Positions 34,390 to 43,377 of a DNA stretch of 64,000 nucleotides are shown piece by piece. Position 1 is the first letter of the stretch. Each line of letters starts with the position of its first letter. Position numbers and translations under genes: made by a program. The notes beneath the pieces are model-generated. The model was not told the origin of the DNA. It ran no database searches and saw only the letters and a program-made list of their open reading frames with translations. This DNA is from JAUWKC01 sp035529895 (GTDB lineage: Bacteria > Planctomycetota > Phycisphaerae > Sedimentisphaerales > Anaerobacaceae), in contig DATKVV010000050.1 of NCBI GenBank assembly GCA_035529895.1, forward strand, positions 19,239 through 83,238, written 5' to 3'.

Positions 34390-34489
34390 TCTGTCTGCCC
34401 CTTGAAATCAGAAAATTATTGCTTAAAAGTGAACTCAAAACCCAAAAGACAATCTTTTCTTGCGTCTTTGCCTCCGTCGCTCTCTGCTT

Positions 34490-35227
34490 CTAGCTGTCCT
34501 CCGAGCCGCTCAGCACAAGTATCCGTGTACAGTTGGGGCATCGGATTATTTCATCCTTCGTCAGCAGCAAATTGACGGTCTCGGCAGTAAGGCCCATAAA
34601 GCAACCGCCGCACGTGTATGTTTCCGTCTTGCCCTCCTGCTGGTCGATTACCGCCAGTGCTTCCCCGTCGTATGTTTCCGCAACGCGCTTGAATATCTGC
34701 AGTGCTTCGGCTCGTATGGTCTCGGCGACCTGATTCCATTCCTCCTGGATTTTCTCTATCTCCGCCTCATATTTGGCCGCCAACAACTCATTTTCCTTTC
34801 GCGTTTGCTCAAGCCTCTGTTTTTGCTCATCCATCTGCCTCTGTATTTCTTTACACTCGCCTTCGTCGGCTTCGATATACTTCATAAGCTCCAGTATCTG
34901 ATTCTCGATTTTGGAATTGTCGGCTTTGGTGGTGTTAAGCTGAGTAAGCACTGCCGCATATTCTTTGTTTGTTTTTGCGGCGTTAAGCGAGGCCCTTAAT
35001 TTGGCAATCGTCTCATCTCTGCTCTTGAGCTCCAGCTCCAGACGGTCGGACTGCACCTTGGTTAACTGAATCTCTTCCTTTTTGGTTTCGATGGTACTTT
35101 GCAGGTTTCTGACTTGACTTTCCTGGATAATGACGTTTCTTCTACATCTTGCAAGTTTTGCCTTGACGGCTCGCAGGCGATTTTCGACACTCTGAAGTTT
35201 CATCAACCCATTTAATACAGGTCCCAT
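34490..35227 (-). CDS. C4-type zinc-ribbon protein with long coiled coil (DUF164/CdsZ family)
   Basis: The 245-residue protein is mostly a continuous coiled coil (about 10-185) with regular heptads of Leu, Lys, Glu and Arg, followed by a zinc ribbon: CGGCFMGLTAETVN and then CPNCTRILVL. This is the layout of the DUF164/CdsZ family, linked in chlamydiae to secretion and elsewhere placed next to RNase H genes. It is encoded about 100 bases upstream of the RNase H-PurN gene on the same strand, repeating that known neighbourhood. The role is not settled; a nucleic-acid or structural zinc-binding function is likely. Confidence 0.85.
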   Translation of the reverse strand: MGPVLNGLMKLQSVENRLRAVKAKLARCRRNVIIQESQVRNLQSTIETKKEEIQLTKVQSDRLELELKSRDETIAKLRASLNAAKTNKEYAAVLTQLNTTKADNSKIENQILELMKYIEADEGECKEIQRQMDEQKQRLEQTRKENELLAAKYEAEIEKIQEEWNQVAETIRAEALQIFKRVAETYDGEALAVIDQQEGKTETYTCGGCFMGLTAETVNLLLTKDEIIRCPNCTRILVLSGSEDS

Positions 35228-35339
35228 TTACACTCCTTCACGCCGCTATAAAATTTTCAAAATCCCTATTATGTTAATCCCCGGCCTTGCCTGCAACAAA
35301 AAAATTTTCCTATTTTTCCGCTTATGAGCGGGATGCTTG

Positions 35340-35345
35340 TATAAT
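35340..35345 (+). promoter_or_regulatory. -10 element for a probable leaderless transcript
   Basis: TATAAT ends nine bases before ATG 35355, and no ribosome-binding site lies between. Transcription would start on or next to the start codon. No good -35 hexamer is seen. Confidence 0.45.
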
Positions 35346-35354
35346 TGCTGTGCT

Positions 35355-36470
35355 ATGAAAAGCTTACTCCAAGAACTCATCCGCGCCGAGAGCACCCCCC
35401 AGCAGGGTGAATTGGCCGCGGCAAACGTCATCTGCAGGCAACTCACCGCATCCGGGATAGATGCCCGGATAGACACCTGGGACCTAAACCGGGCAAATCT
35501 TACCGCACACGTAACATCGACCGGTCGCAGAAGACCGCTTTTGTTCGCCTGTCATCTCGATGTTGTCCCGCCGGGCGAGGCGGGCTGGATTCATCCGGCC
35601 TTTGCCGCCGTCGAAAGCCACGGCAGAATCTATGGCAGAGGCTCGGCCGATATGAAAGGCGGAATTGCCGCCTTGGTTACCGCAATCCGGCAGCTCGTCG
35701 ATTCGGGCGTCAAACTGGAAGGTGATATTATCCTTTTTGCCGCTGCAGGCGAAGAGACCGATAGCTGCGGCGCAATAAGATTCGTCAACAGCTTCGCAAG
35801 CCGCTTGCCCGACCTCGCCGGAGTCGTTCTTCCCGAACCGACCGACTTCGCAGTCGTCACCGCGCACCGCGGGATGTTATGGCTTCAAGCCGCAACCAAA
35901 GGCAAAACCGCTCACGGCTCGGCGCCGGAACTGGGCATAAACGCAATAACTTCAATGATGGCTTTTCTGGACGAGTTGGAACATTATAGAATTCCATTCG
36001 AGCCCCATCCGTTGCTCGGCGGCTGTTCTATGAGCGTCAATACAATTACCGGCGGCGATGCAATCAACGTCGTCCCGGACCGGTGCAGCATCGGCATAGA
36101 CATCCGTACACTGCCCCGCCAGAATCATCAGGCCATCATCGATGACTTGCGAAAAGTGTGCGCGGGATTAAAGCAGAAAAATCCTGAGTTTGAAGCAGAT
36201 ATCTCCATAATCCGCCAGGTAGGGGGTCTGGAGACCGACCCGGACTGTGGCTTCATTAAGGATTTCTGCTCTGCCGTTGGCATAAGCGAAACAAAGGCCG
36301 TCGGTTTTACCACCGATGGACCTCATTTTGCCTCCTTGGAAGCGCCGGTGGTCGTCTTTGGGCCGGGAAAGCCGGAGGTTTGTCATAAGCCGGATGAATA
36401 CATTGATATTGCCGATGTGGAAAAGGCCATTAGGGATTACAAAAACATCATTTTGAAATTTCTGTCCTGA
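35355..36470 (+). CDS. M20-family metallopeptidase (ArgE/DapE type)
   Basis: The 371-residue protein has the M20 zinc site: FACHLDVVP with the first His and Asp, RGSADMKGG, the catalytic Glu pair in AAGEETDS, Asp in LPEPTDF and a late His in EVCHKPDEY. A dimerisation domain spans about 170-285. ArgE/DapE enzymes deacylate N-acyl amino acids or succinyl-diaminopimelate; the exact substrate cannot be read. The start is ATG 35355, because an earlier TTG would lie inside the -10 element TATAAT. It stands alone, divergent from the zinc-ribbon gene. Confidence 0.9.
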   Translation: MKSLLQELIRAESTPQQGELAAANVICRQLTASGIDARIDTWDLNRANLTAHVTSTGRRRPLLFACHLDVVPPGEAGWIHPAFAAVESHGRIYGRGSADMKGGIAALVTAIRQLVDSGVKLEGDIILFAAAGEETDSCGAIRFVNSFASRLPDLAGVVLPEPTDFAVVTAHRGMLWLQAATKGKTAHGSAPELGINAITSMMAFLDELEHYRIPFEPHPLLGGCSMSVNTITGGDAINVVPDRCSIGIDIRTLPRQNHQAIIDDLRKVCAGLKQKNPEFEADISIIRQVGGLETDPDCGFIKDFCSAVGISETKAVGFTTDGPHFASLEAPVVVFGPGKPEVCHKPDEYIDIADVEKAIRDYKNIILKFLS

Positions 36471-36585
36471 TTGACACGCACTCTACCTGCCCAATGGAAA
36501 AACCAAATATTAGCCATAGCTGGACCCGATAACACAGACAAAGGATTTCTTCCGTCAATATTCAAGTGCTTAGGAGAAATGCAGG

Positions 36586-36900
36586 ATGACGCGATACAAA
36601 GTAGACTTTAAATCGATCATGTGGGAGCAGCCTATGGCCGGGGTGCGATCCAAGACGTATGAGCAGGGTGGTAGAAAGCTGCGGTTGGTAGAGTTCACCA
36701 GGGACTTTGTTGAGCCCGACTGGTGTAAGAAAGGCCATATCGGATACGTCCTGCAAGGGCGATTGGAAGTGAACTTTGATGGGAAAGTCGTTGTATTCGG
36801 CCTGGGTGACGGGGTATTCATACCGGCAGGTGAAGAGCATAAGCACAAGGGCACGGCTGTTACAGAGGCGGTGAAGGTAGTTCTGGTGGAGGATGTCTGA
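36586..36900 (+). CDS. Cupin-domain protein
   Basis: The 104-residue protein is a single cupin barrel: GHIGYVLQGRLEVNFDGK carries the first motif, and GDGVFIPAGEEHKHKG the second, with His and Glu metal ligands. Such small cupins bind a metal and act as isomerases, oxygenases or sensors; the substrate is unknown. AGGAG sits ahead of ATG 36586. It begins a plus-strand run of small genes (36.6-40.8 kb). Confidence 0.85.
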   Translation: MTRYKVDFKSIMWEQPMAGVRSKTYEQGGRKLRLVEFTRDFVEPDWCKKGHIGYVLQGRLEVNFDGKVVVFGLGDGVFIPAGEEHKHKGTAVTEAVKVVLVEDV

Positions 36901-36962
36901 GTTTCTGCTGACAGCAAGGGGGATTTGTCGACAGCTGTCGGCGTTTTGTCGGAGCAGAATTC

Positions 36963-37427
36963 ATGGAGATATCTATCGTTGAAGGCAATGAAGGGTACCT
37001 GGAAGACTGTGTGGAAGCGCTGGTTGATTCAGAATTGGCGAGAGTCTATTATCCAACCAGAGAAAGTGCGGAAGCGCTGTTAAAGGAGGGTATAGAAAAA
37101 CAAGAGATATATGTGGCACTAAACGACCATTTTGAATGCGTTGGGTATATCTGGTTTGCCCCCTCGAAGATGTTCTACAAGTTTCCTTACGTGCGGCAGA
37201 TAGCGGTAAGGCAGGAGTCTCGCGGGCAGGGAATCGGAAAGAAGCTGTTATCTTTTGCTGAAGAGGCCGTTTTCAAGGATTCGCGAAGACTGTTTCTGAC
37301 GGTCAGTGACTTCAATAGCCGGGCGAAGAAGCTGTACGAGAAAATTGGATATAGGCAAGTCGGACTTGTAGAGGACCTTTTTAAGCAGGGCATCGCCGAG
37401 TACATCATGGTCAAATCAAGACTGTAA
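36963..37427 (+). CDS. GNAT-family N-acetyltransferase
   Basis: The 154-residue protein has the GNAT fold. The acetyl-CoA pyrophosphate loop is RQESRGQGIGKKLLSF (about 80-95), preceded by YVRQIAV and followed by LTVSDFNSRAKKLYEKIGYRQVG, the typical closing strand. Substrate unknown; many such enzymes acetylate antibiotics, amines or protein N-termini. It follows the cupin gene by about 60 bases and precedes the PhzF gene by 24. Confidence 0.88.
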   Translation: MEISIVEGNEGYLEDCVEALVDSELARVYYPTRESAEALLKEGIEKQEIYVALNDHFECVGYIWFAPSKMFYKFPYVRQIAVRQESRGQGIGKKLLSFAEEAVFKDSRRLFLTVSDFNSRAKKLYEKIGYRQVGLVEDLFKQGIAEYIMVKSRL

Positions 37428-37451
37428 AGCTGATAGGAAGGTGGCAGCATA

Positions 37452-38234
37452 ATGGAAATACCCTATTATCAGGTGAATGCGTTTACCACATCACGCTTTG
37501 GCGGGAATCCGGCGGGGGTGTGTCCGCTGGAGGATTGGCTTGCCGATGAGCAGATGCAGGCGATTGCGGCTGAAAACAACCTGTCCGAGACCGCGTTTCT
37601 TGTTCGAAAGGGCGGTACATACGAGCTAAGATGGTTTACGCCGAAGATTGAAGTCGATTTGTGCGGGCACGCAACGCTTGCCAGTGCCTTTGTGATTTTG
37701 AATTATCTCGACGAATCCGCCGCCAGCGTGGAATTCACAACCAAAGGTGGGGCGCTTACCGTCGAGAGAGACGGAGAGCTTCTGCTTATGGATTTTCCGG
37801 CGTGGGAAGTGAGAAGAACATCTACGCCGGAGCAGCTGCTCAAAGCGCTGAGACATGAGCCTAAAGAGGTATGGTGCTCGGAAAGGGACTACCTCGCGGT
37901 TTATGAATCGGAAGAAAACATCCAGTTACTCAAGCCGAATTTCGACCAATTGAATAATCTTGATCGACTTGCTGTTTGCGTAACGGCACCGGGACGGAAG
38001 AGCGATTTTGTTTCCAGATTTTTTGCGCCGCGGGGCGGGATTGATGAAGACCCGGTTACCGGCTCTTCTCATTGCGAGTTGATTCCCTTCTGGAGCAAAC
38101 GCCTGCGAAAAAAACAACTGCACGCGCTTCAATTGTCCCGGCGCGGCGGAGAAGTCTTCTGCGAGGCGCTGGGGGAGCGGGTCCGCATTGCCGGTCACGC
38201 CGTAGTTTATTTGAGAGGCGTTATCAATATATGA
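37452..38234 (+). CDS. PhzF-family isomerase/epimerase
   Basis: The 260-residue protein shows the PhzF signature: FGGNPAGVCPLEDW near the start, NLSETAFLV with the catalytic Glu, DLCGHATLASAFV, and near the end GIDEDPVTGSSHC followed by VRIAGHAVVYLRG. PhzF enzymes isomerise ring substrates, first known from phenazine synthesis; this subgroup is found in many bacteria without phenazine genes. It is about 10 residues shorter than typical members. Spacing to its neighbours suggests a shared transcript. Substrate unknown. Confidence 0.92.
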   Translation: MEIPYYQVNAFTTSRFGGNPAGVCPLEDWLADEQMQAIAAENNLSETAFLVRKGGTYELRWFTPKIEVDLCGHATLASAFVILNYLDESAASVEFTTKGGALTVERDGELLLMDFPAWEVRRTSTPEQLLKALRHEPKEVWCSERDYLAVYESEENIQLLKPNFDQLNNLDRLAVCVTAPGRKSDFVSRFFAPRGGIDEDPVTGSSHCELIPFWSKRLRKKQLHALQLSRRGGEVFCEALGERVRIAGHAVVYLRGVINI

Positions 38235-38280
38235 ATCCGTGCTGAGGGAAGCCTCGCCAGCAGTCTTGAAATTTTTTTGC

Positions 38281-39471
38281 ATGGCATCTTTGAATACACA
38301 AATAAGAGCTAAGCTTATCAAAGAAGGCGCTTCGCTGGTTGGTTTTGCGGACGTAAGGGGGCTGCCCGCCGACCTGAGGTGCTCAATGAAATTTGCGATT
38401 TCCATGGCCGTCGCCCTTGATGTATCGACAGTTAATGAGATACAGAAAGGCCCCACCATGCGTTATTATCATGAGTACAAAAAGGTCAATAAACTATTGA
38501 CTAATTTAACTAGAAGTGCCGCTGATTACTTAAAAAGGCGTGGAAACGTAGCTCTAGCTATAAAGCCGACTGTCGAAGGAAAAGATTTGGACTATAGAAC
38601 TTTAACTACACCGCTTCCACACAAGACTGTGGCCACCCGTGCAGGCCTCGGATGGATAGGTAAGTCGGCATTGTTGATAACCGAAAAATATGGTGCCGCT
38701 GTTCGGCTGGCTACAGTGCTTACCGACGCTGAGTTTGAAGTGGCAAATCCCGTAAACACTTCGCACTGTGGCGATTGCAAAAAGTGTGTTGAATGCTGTC
38801 CTGGAAAAGCGATCTTGGGAAGAAACTGGGAGGCAGGGGCAGAAAGACAGACAATATATGATGCCTTTGCCTGCTGTGATACGGCCGGGAGGCTCTCGAA
38901 GAGGATAGGAATACCGTCGACTATTTGCGGAATCTGCATTAACGTCTGCCCCTGGACCCAGAAATATATTTCACGTGAACTTGACATTTCAGACAAGGCA
39001 AACATGCTGAGAATCCTGAACGTGGAAACTGGAAAGGATATTGAGACGGTCACGAACCTTTTTCAGGAATATGCCGATTCCCTGGGTTTCGACCTTTGCT
39101 TCCAGAACTTTGAGCAAGAGTTGGCCGGTCTGCCTGGCGATTACGCGCCGCCGGAGGGCTGCCTGCTGCTTGCGAAATACGGTGGCGAGATCGCAGGATG
39201 TGTGGCTCTGAGGAAGCTGAGCGACGGCGTATGTGAAATGAAAAGACTCTATGTTAAGCCGCGGTTTCGGGGACTGAAAATCGGCCGGGCGCTGGCGGAA
39301 GCAATTATTGAGGAGGCGCGAAGAATTCGGTACTCTCGAATGCGGCTGGATACAGTGCCGTCGATGGAGACGGCCAGAGGACTATATGCGTCATTGGGAT
39401 TTAAGGAGATTAGTCCGTATCGATATAACCCGATAGAAGGTACGGTTTTCATGGAGCTTAAGCTGGAATGA
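38281..39471 (+). CDS. Epoxyqueuosine-reductase-like iron-sulfur protein fused to a GNAT acetyltransferase
   Basis: From ATG 38281 the protein has 396 residues in two parts. About 1-255 resembles the short QueG-like (DUF1730/4Fe-4S) family: ATRAGLGWIGKSALL, then CGDCKKCVECCPGKAI and CGICINVCPW, two ferredoxin-type clusters. About 260-396 is a GNAT domain beginning MLRILNVETGKDIE, with CVALRKLSDGVCEMKRLYV and GLKIGRALAEA. This second part is closely similar to the separate gene immediately downstream. QueG itself makes queuosine in tRNA, but the shortened N-part lacks some of its domains, so the reaction is open. No frame break lies between the parts. A start at 38239 adds 14 poor residues. 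Confidence 0.85.
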   Translation: MASLNTQIRAKLIKEGASLVGFADVRGLPADLRCSMKFAISMAVALDVSTVNEIQKGPTMRYYHEYKKVNKLLTNLTRSAADYLKRRGNVALAIKPTVEGKDLDYRTLTTPLPHKTVATRAGLGWIGKSALLITEKYGAAVRLATVLTDAEFEVANPVNTSHCGDCKKCVECCPGKAILGRNWEAGAERQTIYDAFACCDTAGRLSKRIGIPSTICGICINVCPWTQKYISRELDISDKANMLRILNVETGKDIETVTNLFQEYADSLGFDLCFQNFEQELAGLPGDYAPPEGCLLLAKYGGEIAGCVALRKLSDGVCEMKRLYVKPRFRGLKIGRALAEAIIEEARRIRYSRMRLDTVPSMETARGLYASLGFKEISPYRYNPIEGTVFMELKLE

Positions 39472-39486
39472 ATCGGAGTGGCGACG

Positions 39487-39984
39487 ATGTTAAGAATTCT
39501 TCCGGCTAAAACAGACAAAGACCTTGAGGCTGCCAAGTCGCTTTTCTACGAATACGCCGATTTCTTGAAAAGCCGGTTTGGTGATTGCGTGGACCCCGAC
39601 TGGGCCGACCGGTTCCGGCAAAGATTTGAAGAGGAAGTCAACGGCCTGCCCGGACAATACACCGCCCCTGACGGTTGTCTGCTTGTTGCGGAGTACCAAG
39701 GCCGCGTGGCCGGATGTGTGGCCCTGAGGAAGCTAAGCGACGGCGTGTGCGAGATGAGGAGGTTATTTGTCAGACATCAGTTTCGCAGTTTGGGAATCGG
39801 CAAGGCCCTTGCTCAGGCGGTTATTGACCACGCCCGCGACCTTCGGTACCGTTCGATGCGTTTGGAAACCAATCGGCTATTGAAAGCGGCGACTGGTCTA
39901 TACGCGTCTTTCGGATTCAAAGAAATCAGTCCATATCATGAAACTCCTGTCCCCGAAATGGTGTGCATGGAATTCAACCTATAG
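39487..39984 (+). CDS. GNAT-family acetyltransferase, paralog of the preceding fusion domain
   Basis: The 165-residue protein starts at ATG 39487, eight bases after GGAG; an upstream GTG (39478) is inside that site. It matches the C-terminal part of the preceding protein along its length: MLRILPAKTDKDLE against MLRILNVETGKDIE, GCVALRKLSDGVCEM in both, and GLYASFGFKEISPY against GLYASLGFKEISPY. The acetyl-CoA loop is FRSLGIGKALAQA. It arose by tandem duplication (inference). Only 15 bases separate it from the fusion gene's stop, so the two are co-transcribed. Substrate unknown. Confidence 0.88.
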   Translation: MLRILPAKTDKDLEAAKSLFYEYADFLKSRFGDCVDPDWADRFRQRFEEEVNGLPGQYTAPDGCLLVAEYQGRVAGCVALRKLSDGVCEMRRLFVRHQFRSLGIGKALAQAVIDHARDLRYRSMRLETNRLLKAATGLYASFGFKEISPYHETPVPEMVCMEFNL

Positions 39985-40174
39985 TTTGTTTGGCCGGCCG
40001 CTCAGACTCTATGGAAAAACTTCATACCACTTGAGAATGATAAAAGACTGGATTATTATAGAATGGCCAAACAGTTGATATAAGAATAACCGCTGACTCG
40101 CTCATGCTTGCTGGTTGGATTAGCCAGGTGTTATATGAATGGTCGTAACGTCCGGGGTGTGAGAACAACTATTT

Positions 40175-40789
40175 ATGGATAGCAGTATTTTCTTCAAAGG
40201 CATTGTTGTTGGTTTTTTAGTCGCGACGCCTCTGGGACCTATCGCCGTGCTGTGCATACAGCGAACCTTGAATGAAGGCAAGATTCACGGGATGGTTTCC
40301 GGGCTCGGAGCGGCTACTGCGGATGCCCTCTATGGCTTAATCGCAGCTTTTGGCCTGACGTTCGTCTCAAACTTTCTGGTTAAAGAACAGCTATGGCTTC
40401 GCGTCGGCGGCGGCATCTTGCTCTGCTACATGGGTGGGAGAATTTTTCTTTCCAGGCCGGTGCAGCGAGCAGCCTCAGGAAACGGCGCCAGCTATACCAA
40501 CAATTACATATCAACATTCCTTCTCACACTGGCAAATCCAGGGACGTTCATTGCCTTCGCGGCAATGTTCGCAGGCTTTGGCCTGGTGCAGGCAAACGGG
40601 CACTATGCCTCGGCCGGCTTATTAGTCGCAGGCGTATTCGTTGGTTCGGAGATCTGGTGGCTCATCCTGAGCAGCGTTGCCGCTACGTTCCTTCAAAGAC
40701 TGGGCTACGGCAAATTGTCGTGGCTAAACAAAATTGCGGGCATAGTAATCGCCGGTTTCGGTTTGTTCGTACTTTTGAGTCTAATTTGA
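40175..40789 (+). CDS. LysE/RhtB-family amino-acid exporter
   Basis: The 204-residue protein has about six hydrophobic segments and the LysE opening GFLVATPLGPIAVLCIQRTLNEGKIHG (in part), with ANPGTFIAFAAMFAGFG in the middle. LysE proteins export amino acids or related small molecules. It is on the plus strand about 190 bases after the acetyltransferase, in a run with PhzF and GNAT genes that suggests handling of unusual amino-acid-like compounds (inference). No regulator is seen. Confidence 0.9.
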   Translation: MDSSIFFKGIVVGFLVATPLGPIAVLCIQRTLNEGKIHGMVSGLGAATADALYGLIAAFGLTFVSNFLVKEQLWLRVGGGILLCYMGGRIFLSRPVQRAASGNGASYTNNYISTFLLTLANPGTFIAFAAMFAGFGLVQANGHYASAGLLVAGVFVGSEIWWLILSSVAATFLQRLGYGKLSWLNKIAGIVIAGFGLFVLLSLI

Positions 40790-40994
40790 GAAGCCGCAGC
40801 GCCCATGCCGGAGGTCCCCGAAGCAGTGGAGGTCGGCACGGAAATAGGTACAGGCCTCCGCCGCGCAGCCTCGATTCGCTCTTGAAGTTATGGAAAATGT
40901 GTTCAAACAGTAAAAGTCTTGGTCTGCCCTGACGCAGTCATAAAATGCCCTGCGTTTTGCCGGCGGGGGGCAGGAAAAACTCAAGCTCAAAACC

Positions 40995-41354
40995 TCAAAA
41001 CTCGAACCGGTCCTTGAAGACAGTCTTGAAATCGTACACCTCGTTGAAATCCTCTATCGAATCGGTCGGCTGAGCGCTCAGACATTTATGCTCAATCAGC
41101 AGCCAGACGATTTCTCCAAAATCGCGGGTTGTTCTTACGCCCCAGGTATGCAGGACCAACTGTGCCAATCTGCCCCATCTTTCAACCGCTGACTTCTTCA
41201 GACCCTCACAAAGAATTTGGCCCGTGACGTGGCCGGCCGCTGGGACCAGTTTCTTGGCAGTGTACCCCAGTCCCTCGTAAACAAACTTCACCGCATTGCT
41301 GCTGAACCGGCCGTCCTCTCTGGCAATTGTCTCGAGTTTCTCTTTCATACCCAA
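40995..41354 (-). CDS. Minf_1886-type conserved small protein
   Basis: The 119-residue protein shows FVYEGLGYTAKK, HVTGQILCEGLKKSAVERWG and LHTWGVRTTRDFGEIVWLLIEHK, ending YDFKTVFKDRFEF. This matches, from memory, the Minf_1886/TIGR04138 family restricted to Planctomycetes, Verrucomicrobia and relatives, of unknown function. It follows metG with two bases between and is probably the last gene of the long minus-strand operon starting at dnaE. It is a good lineage marker for the window. Confidence 0.8.
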   Translation of the reverse strand: MGMKEKLETIAREDGRFSSNAVKFVYEGLGYTAKKLVPAAGHVTGQILCEGLKKSAVERWGRLAQLVLHTWGVRTTRDFGEIVWLLIEHKCLSAQPTDSIEDFNEVYDFKTVFKDRFEF

Positions 41355-41356
41355 TG

Positions 41357-43360
41357 CTAAAGCACTTTCTGGCCGGGCCTGGCCCCGCTGTCGGCCGTGA
41401 GCATAAAGATGTCTCTTCCCCCGCTTCCAACGGCCAGAATCATGCCTTCGGAAAGACCGAACTTCATCTGTCTCGGCTTCAGGTTCGCCAGATAAACTAC
41501 GATTTTGCCGACAAGCTCCTCAGCCTTGTATGCCTGGGCTATGCCCGCCATACAAGTCTTTTGCACGCCGCCGACATCCAACTGCAAACGCAACAACCTG
41601 TCCGCCCCCGCCACCGCTTCGGCCTTTACAACTTTGGCTGTTCGCAGGTCAATCTTGGCAAAATCTTCAATTGTGCATTCGGGTTTGATCGGCTCGCCGG
41701 GACCCGCCGGCGCCGCCTCGTTGGCTTGCGCTCCCTTGCTTTCTTCCATCATCGCATTCACCTGTCCTCTGTCAATTCTTTCAACCAATCGTTCAAACTC
41801 GTTTATCCTGTGGTTTTGCAGTACCGTTTCGAGGTCGCTGATTTTCAGCTCACCAATGTTAAGAAACTTTTCAATGTTCTGGGCATATTTGGGCAAAATC
41901 GGTTTTAGGTAGACCGTCAGGATTCTAACCGCGTTTATCACTGCCGTTAAGGTTGTGCGCGTCTTCTCCAGATCGCTCTTTACCGTCGCCCAGGGCTGGT
42001 TCTGCTCGACATATCGATTGGCCTCATCGGCCAGACCCGCAATCGTTCGGACCGCCGCGGCATAATTCAGGTTCTCGTAATCCCGGACGATTTGCCCCTT
42101 GGCCGCAGCGAGCTTGTTGACTAACTCGCCGCCCTGCTGGTCCAATTGACCGAGCTGCGAGTTCAGTTTACTCGTAACCATCGGCCCGGAGCGGGAAGCC
42201 AGGTTCGCAAACTTGCCGACCAAATCCGCATTAATCTTGTTTATGAAATCATCCGTGCTCAAATCAATATCGTCAATACCTGCGCTCAGTTTGCTCGCGT
42301 AGTAATACCGCAGGTATTCAGGGTCGAGGAACTTTAGATAAGTGCCTGCCCTGATAAAAGTCCCGCGCGACTTGCTCATCTTTTCGCCGTTGACTGTCAA
42401 GAACCCGTGGACGAAAAGTTTGTTCGCCGTTCTGAAACCGGCCCCCAGCAGCATCGCAGGCCAAAACAAAGCGTGAAAATACATAATATCTTTGCCTATG
42501 AAGTGATAAAGCTCGTATTCGCCGCCGTTCCAGAGCCTGTCGAAGTCCAGCCCGTTCCTGCTGCAGTAGTTTTTTGCCGAGGCCATATAGCCGATGGGGG
42601 CGTCAAGCCAGACATAGAAGTATTTGTCCTCCTCTCCCGGTATCCTGAAGCCGAAATACGGCCCGTCACGGGATATGTCCCAATCTTTGAGACCCGACTC
42701 AAACCATTCATCAAGCTTGTTGGCAACCGATTCCTGGGTATATCCTCCACCGATAAGGTCTTTTAATCTTTGTGCGTAATCGGCAAGTTTGAAAAAATAA
42801 TGCTCGCTCTCCCTGCGGACAGGCTGCGTCCCGCATGTGGCGCATTTGGGATTAATCAGTTCCGTCGGCCGATGCGTCCCGCTGCAAACCTCACACGAAT
42901 CACCGTACTGGTCCTCTGCCTTGCAGCGCGGGCATGTACCTCGTATGTATCTGTCCGGCAGCCACATCCCGCACTTCTCGCAGTACGTCTGCTCCACACT
43001 TCGTTTCACGATCGAGCCCGCCCGGTTCAGCGAATCAAAAATATACTCGCTGAACTGCCTGTTTTCCTCGGAATGTGTTGTGTAATAGTTATCAAATTCG
43101 ACATAAAAACCGTCAAAGTCCGCCTTGTGCTCCTTGTGCATCCGCTCAATCAGTTTCTCCGGGTTTATCCCGGCGGCCCGCGCGCTTATCATTACCGGCG
43201 TGCCGTGCGCATCATCGGCGCAGAAATAAAGACACTCATTGCCGCAGATCTTCTGGAACCGCACCCATATATCCGTCTGCAGATACTCCACAAGATGCCC
43301 TATGTGTATAGGACCATTCGCATAGGGTAAGGCCGATGTCACCGCAATTTTGCGAGGCAT
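41357..43360 (-). CDS. metG: Methionyl-tRNA synthetase
   Basis: At 667 residues it includes the catalytic domain with HIGH at 19-22, the zinc-binding insertion with CxxC pairs (YCEKCGMW, CPRCK, CEVCSG, CATCG) and KMSKSRG near 325. It ends with the tRNA-binding EMAP-type domain (about 565-667, DFAKIDLRTAKVV). It charges initiator and elongator tRNA with methionine. The gene follows ricT by 17 bases on the same strand. The start ATG 43360 gives the usual MPRKIAVTSALPYANGPIHIG (in part) opening. Confidence 0.97.
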   Translation of the reverse strand: MPRKIAVTSALPYANGPIHIGHLVEYLQTDIWVRFQKICGNECLYFCADDAHGTPVMISARAAGINPEKLIERMHKEHKADFDGFYVEFDNYYTTHSEENRQFSEYIFDSLNRAGSIVKRSVEQTYCEKCGMWLPDRYIRGTCPRCKAEDQYGDSCEVCSGTHRPTELINPKCATCGTQPVRRESEHYFFKLADYAQRLKDLIGGGYTQESVANKLDEWFESGLKDWDISRDGPYFGFRIPGEEDKYFYVWLDAPIGYMASAKNYCSRNGLDFDRLWNGGEYELYHFIGKDIMYFHALFWPAMLLGAGFRTANKLFVHGFLTVNGEKMSKSRGTFIRAGTYLKFLDPEYLRYYYASKLSAGIDDIDLSTDDFINKINADLVGKFANLASRSGPMVTSKLNSQLGQLDQQGGELVNKLAAAKGQIVRDYENLNYAAAVRTIAGLADEANRYVEQNQPWATVKSDLEKTRTTLTAVINAVRILTVYLKPILPKYAQNIEKFLNIGELKISDLETVLQNHRINEFERLVERIDRGQVNAMMEESKGAQANEAAPAGPGEPIKPECTIEDFAKIDLRTAKVVKAEAVAGADRLLRLQLDVGGVQKTCMAGIAQAYKAEELVGKIVVYLANLKPRQMKFGLSEGMILAVGSGGRDIFMLTADSGARPGQKVL

Positions 43361-43377
43361 ACTTCTCCCTCGAATGA

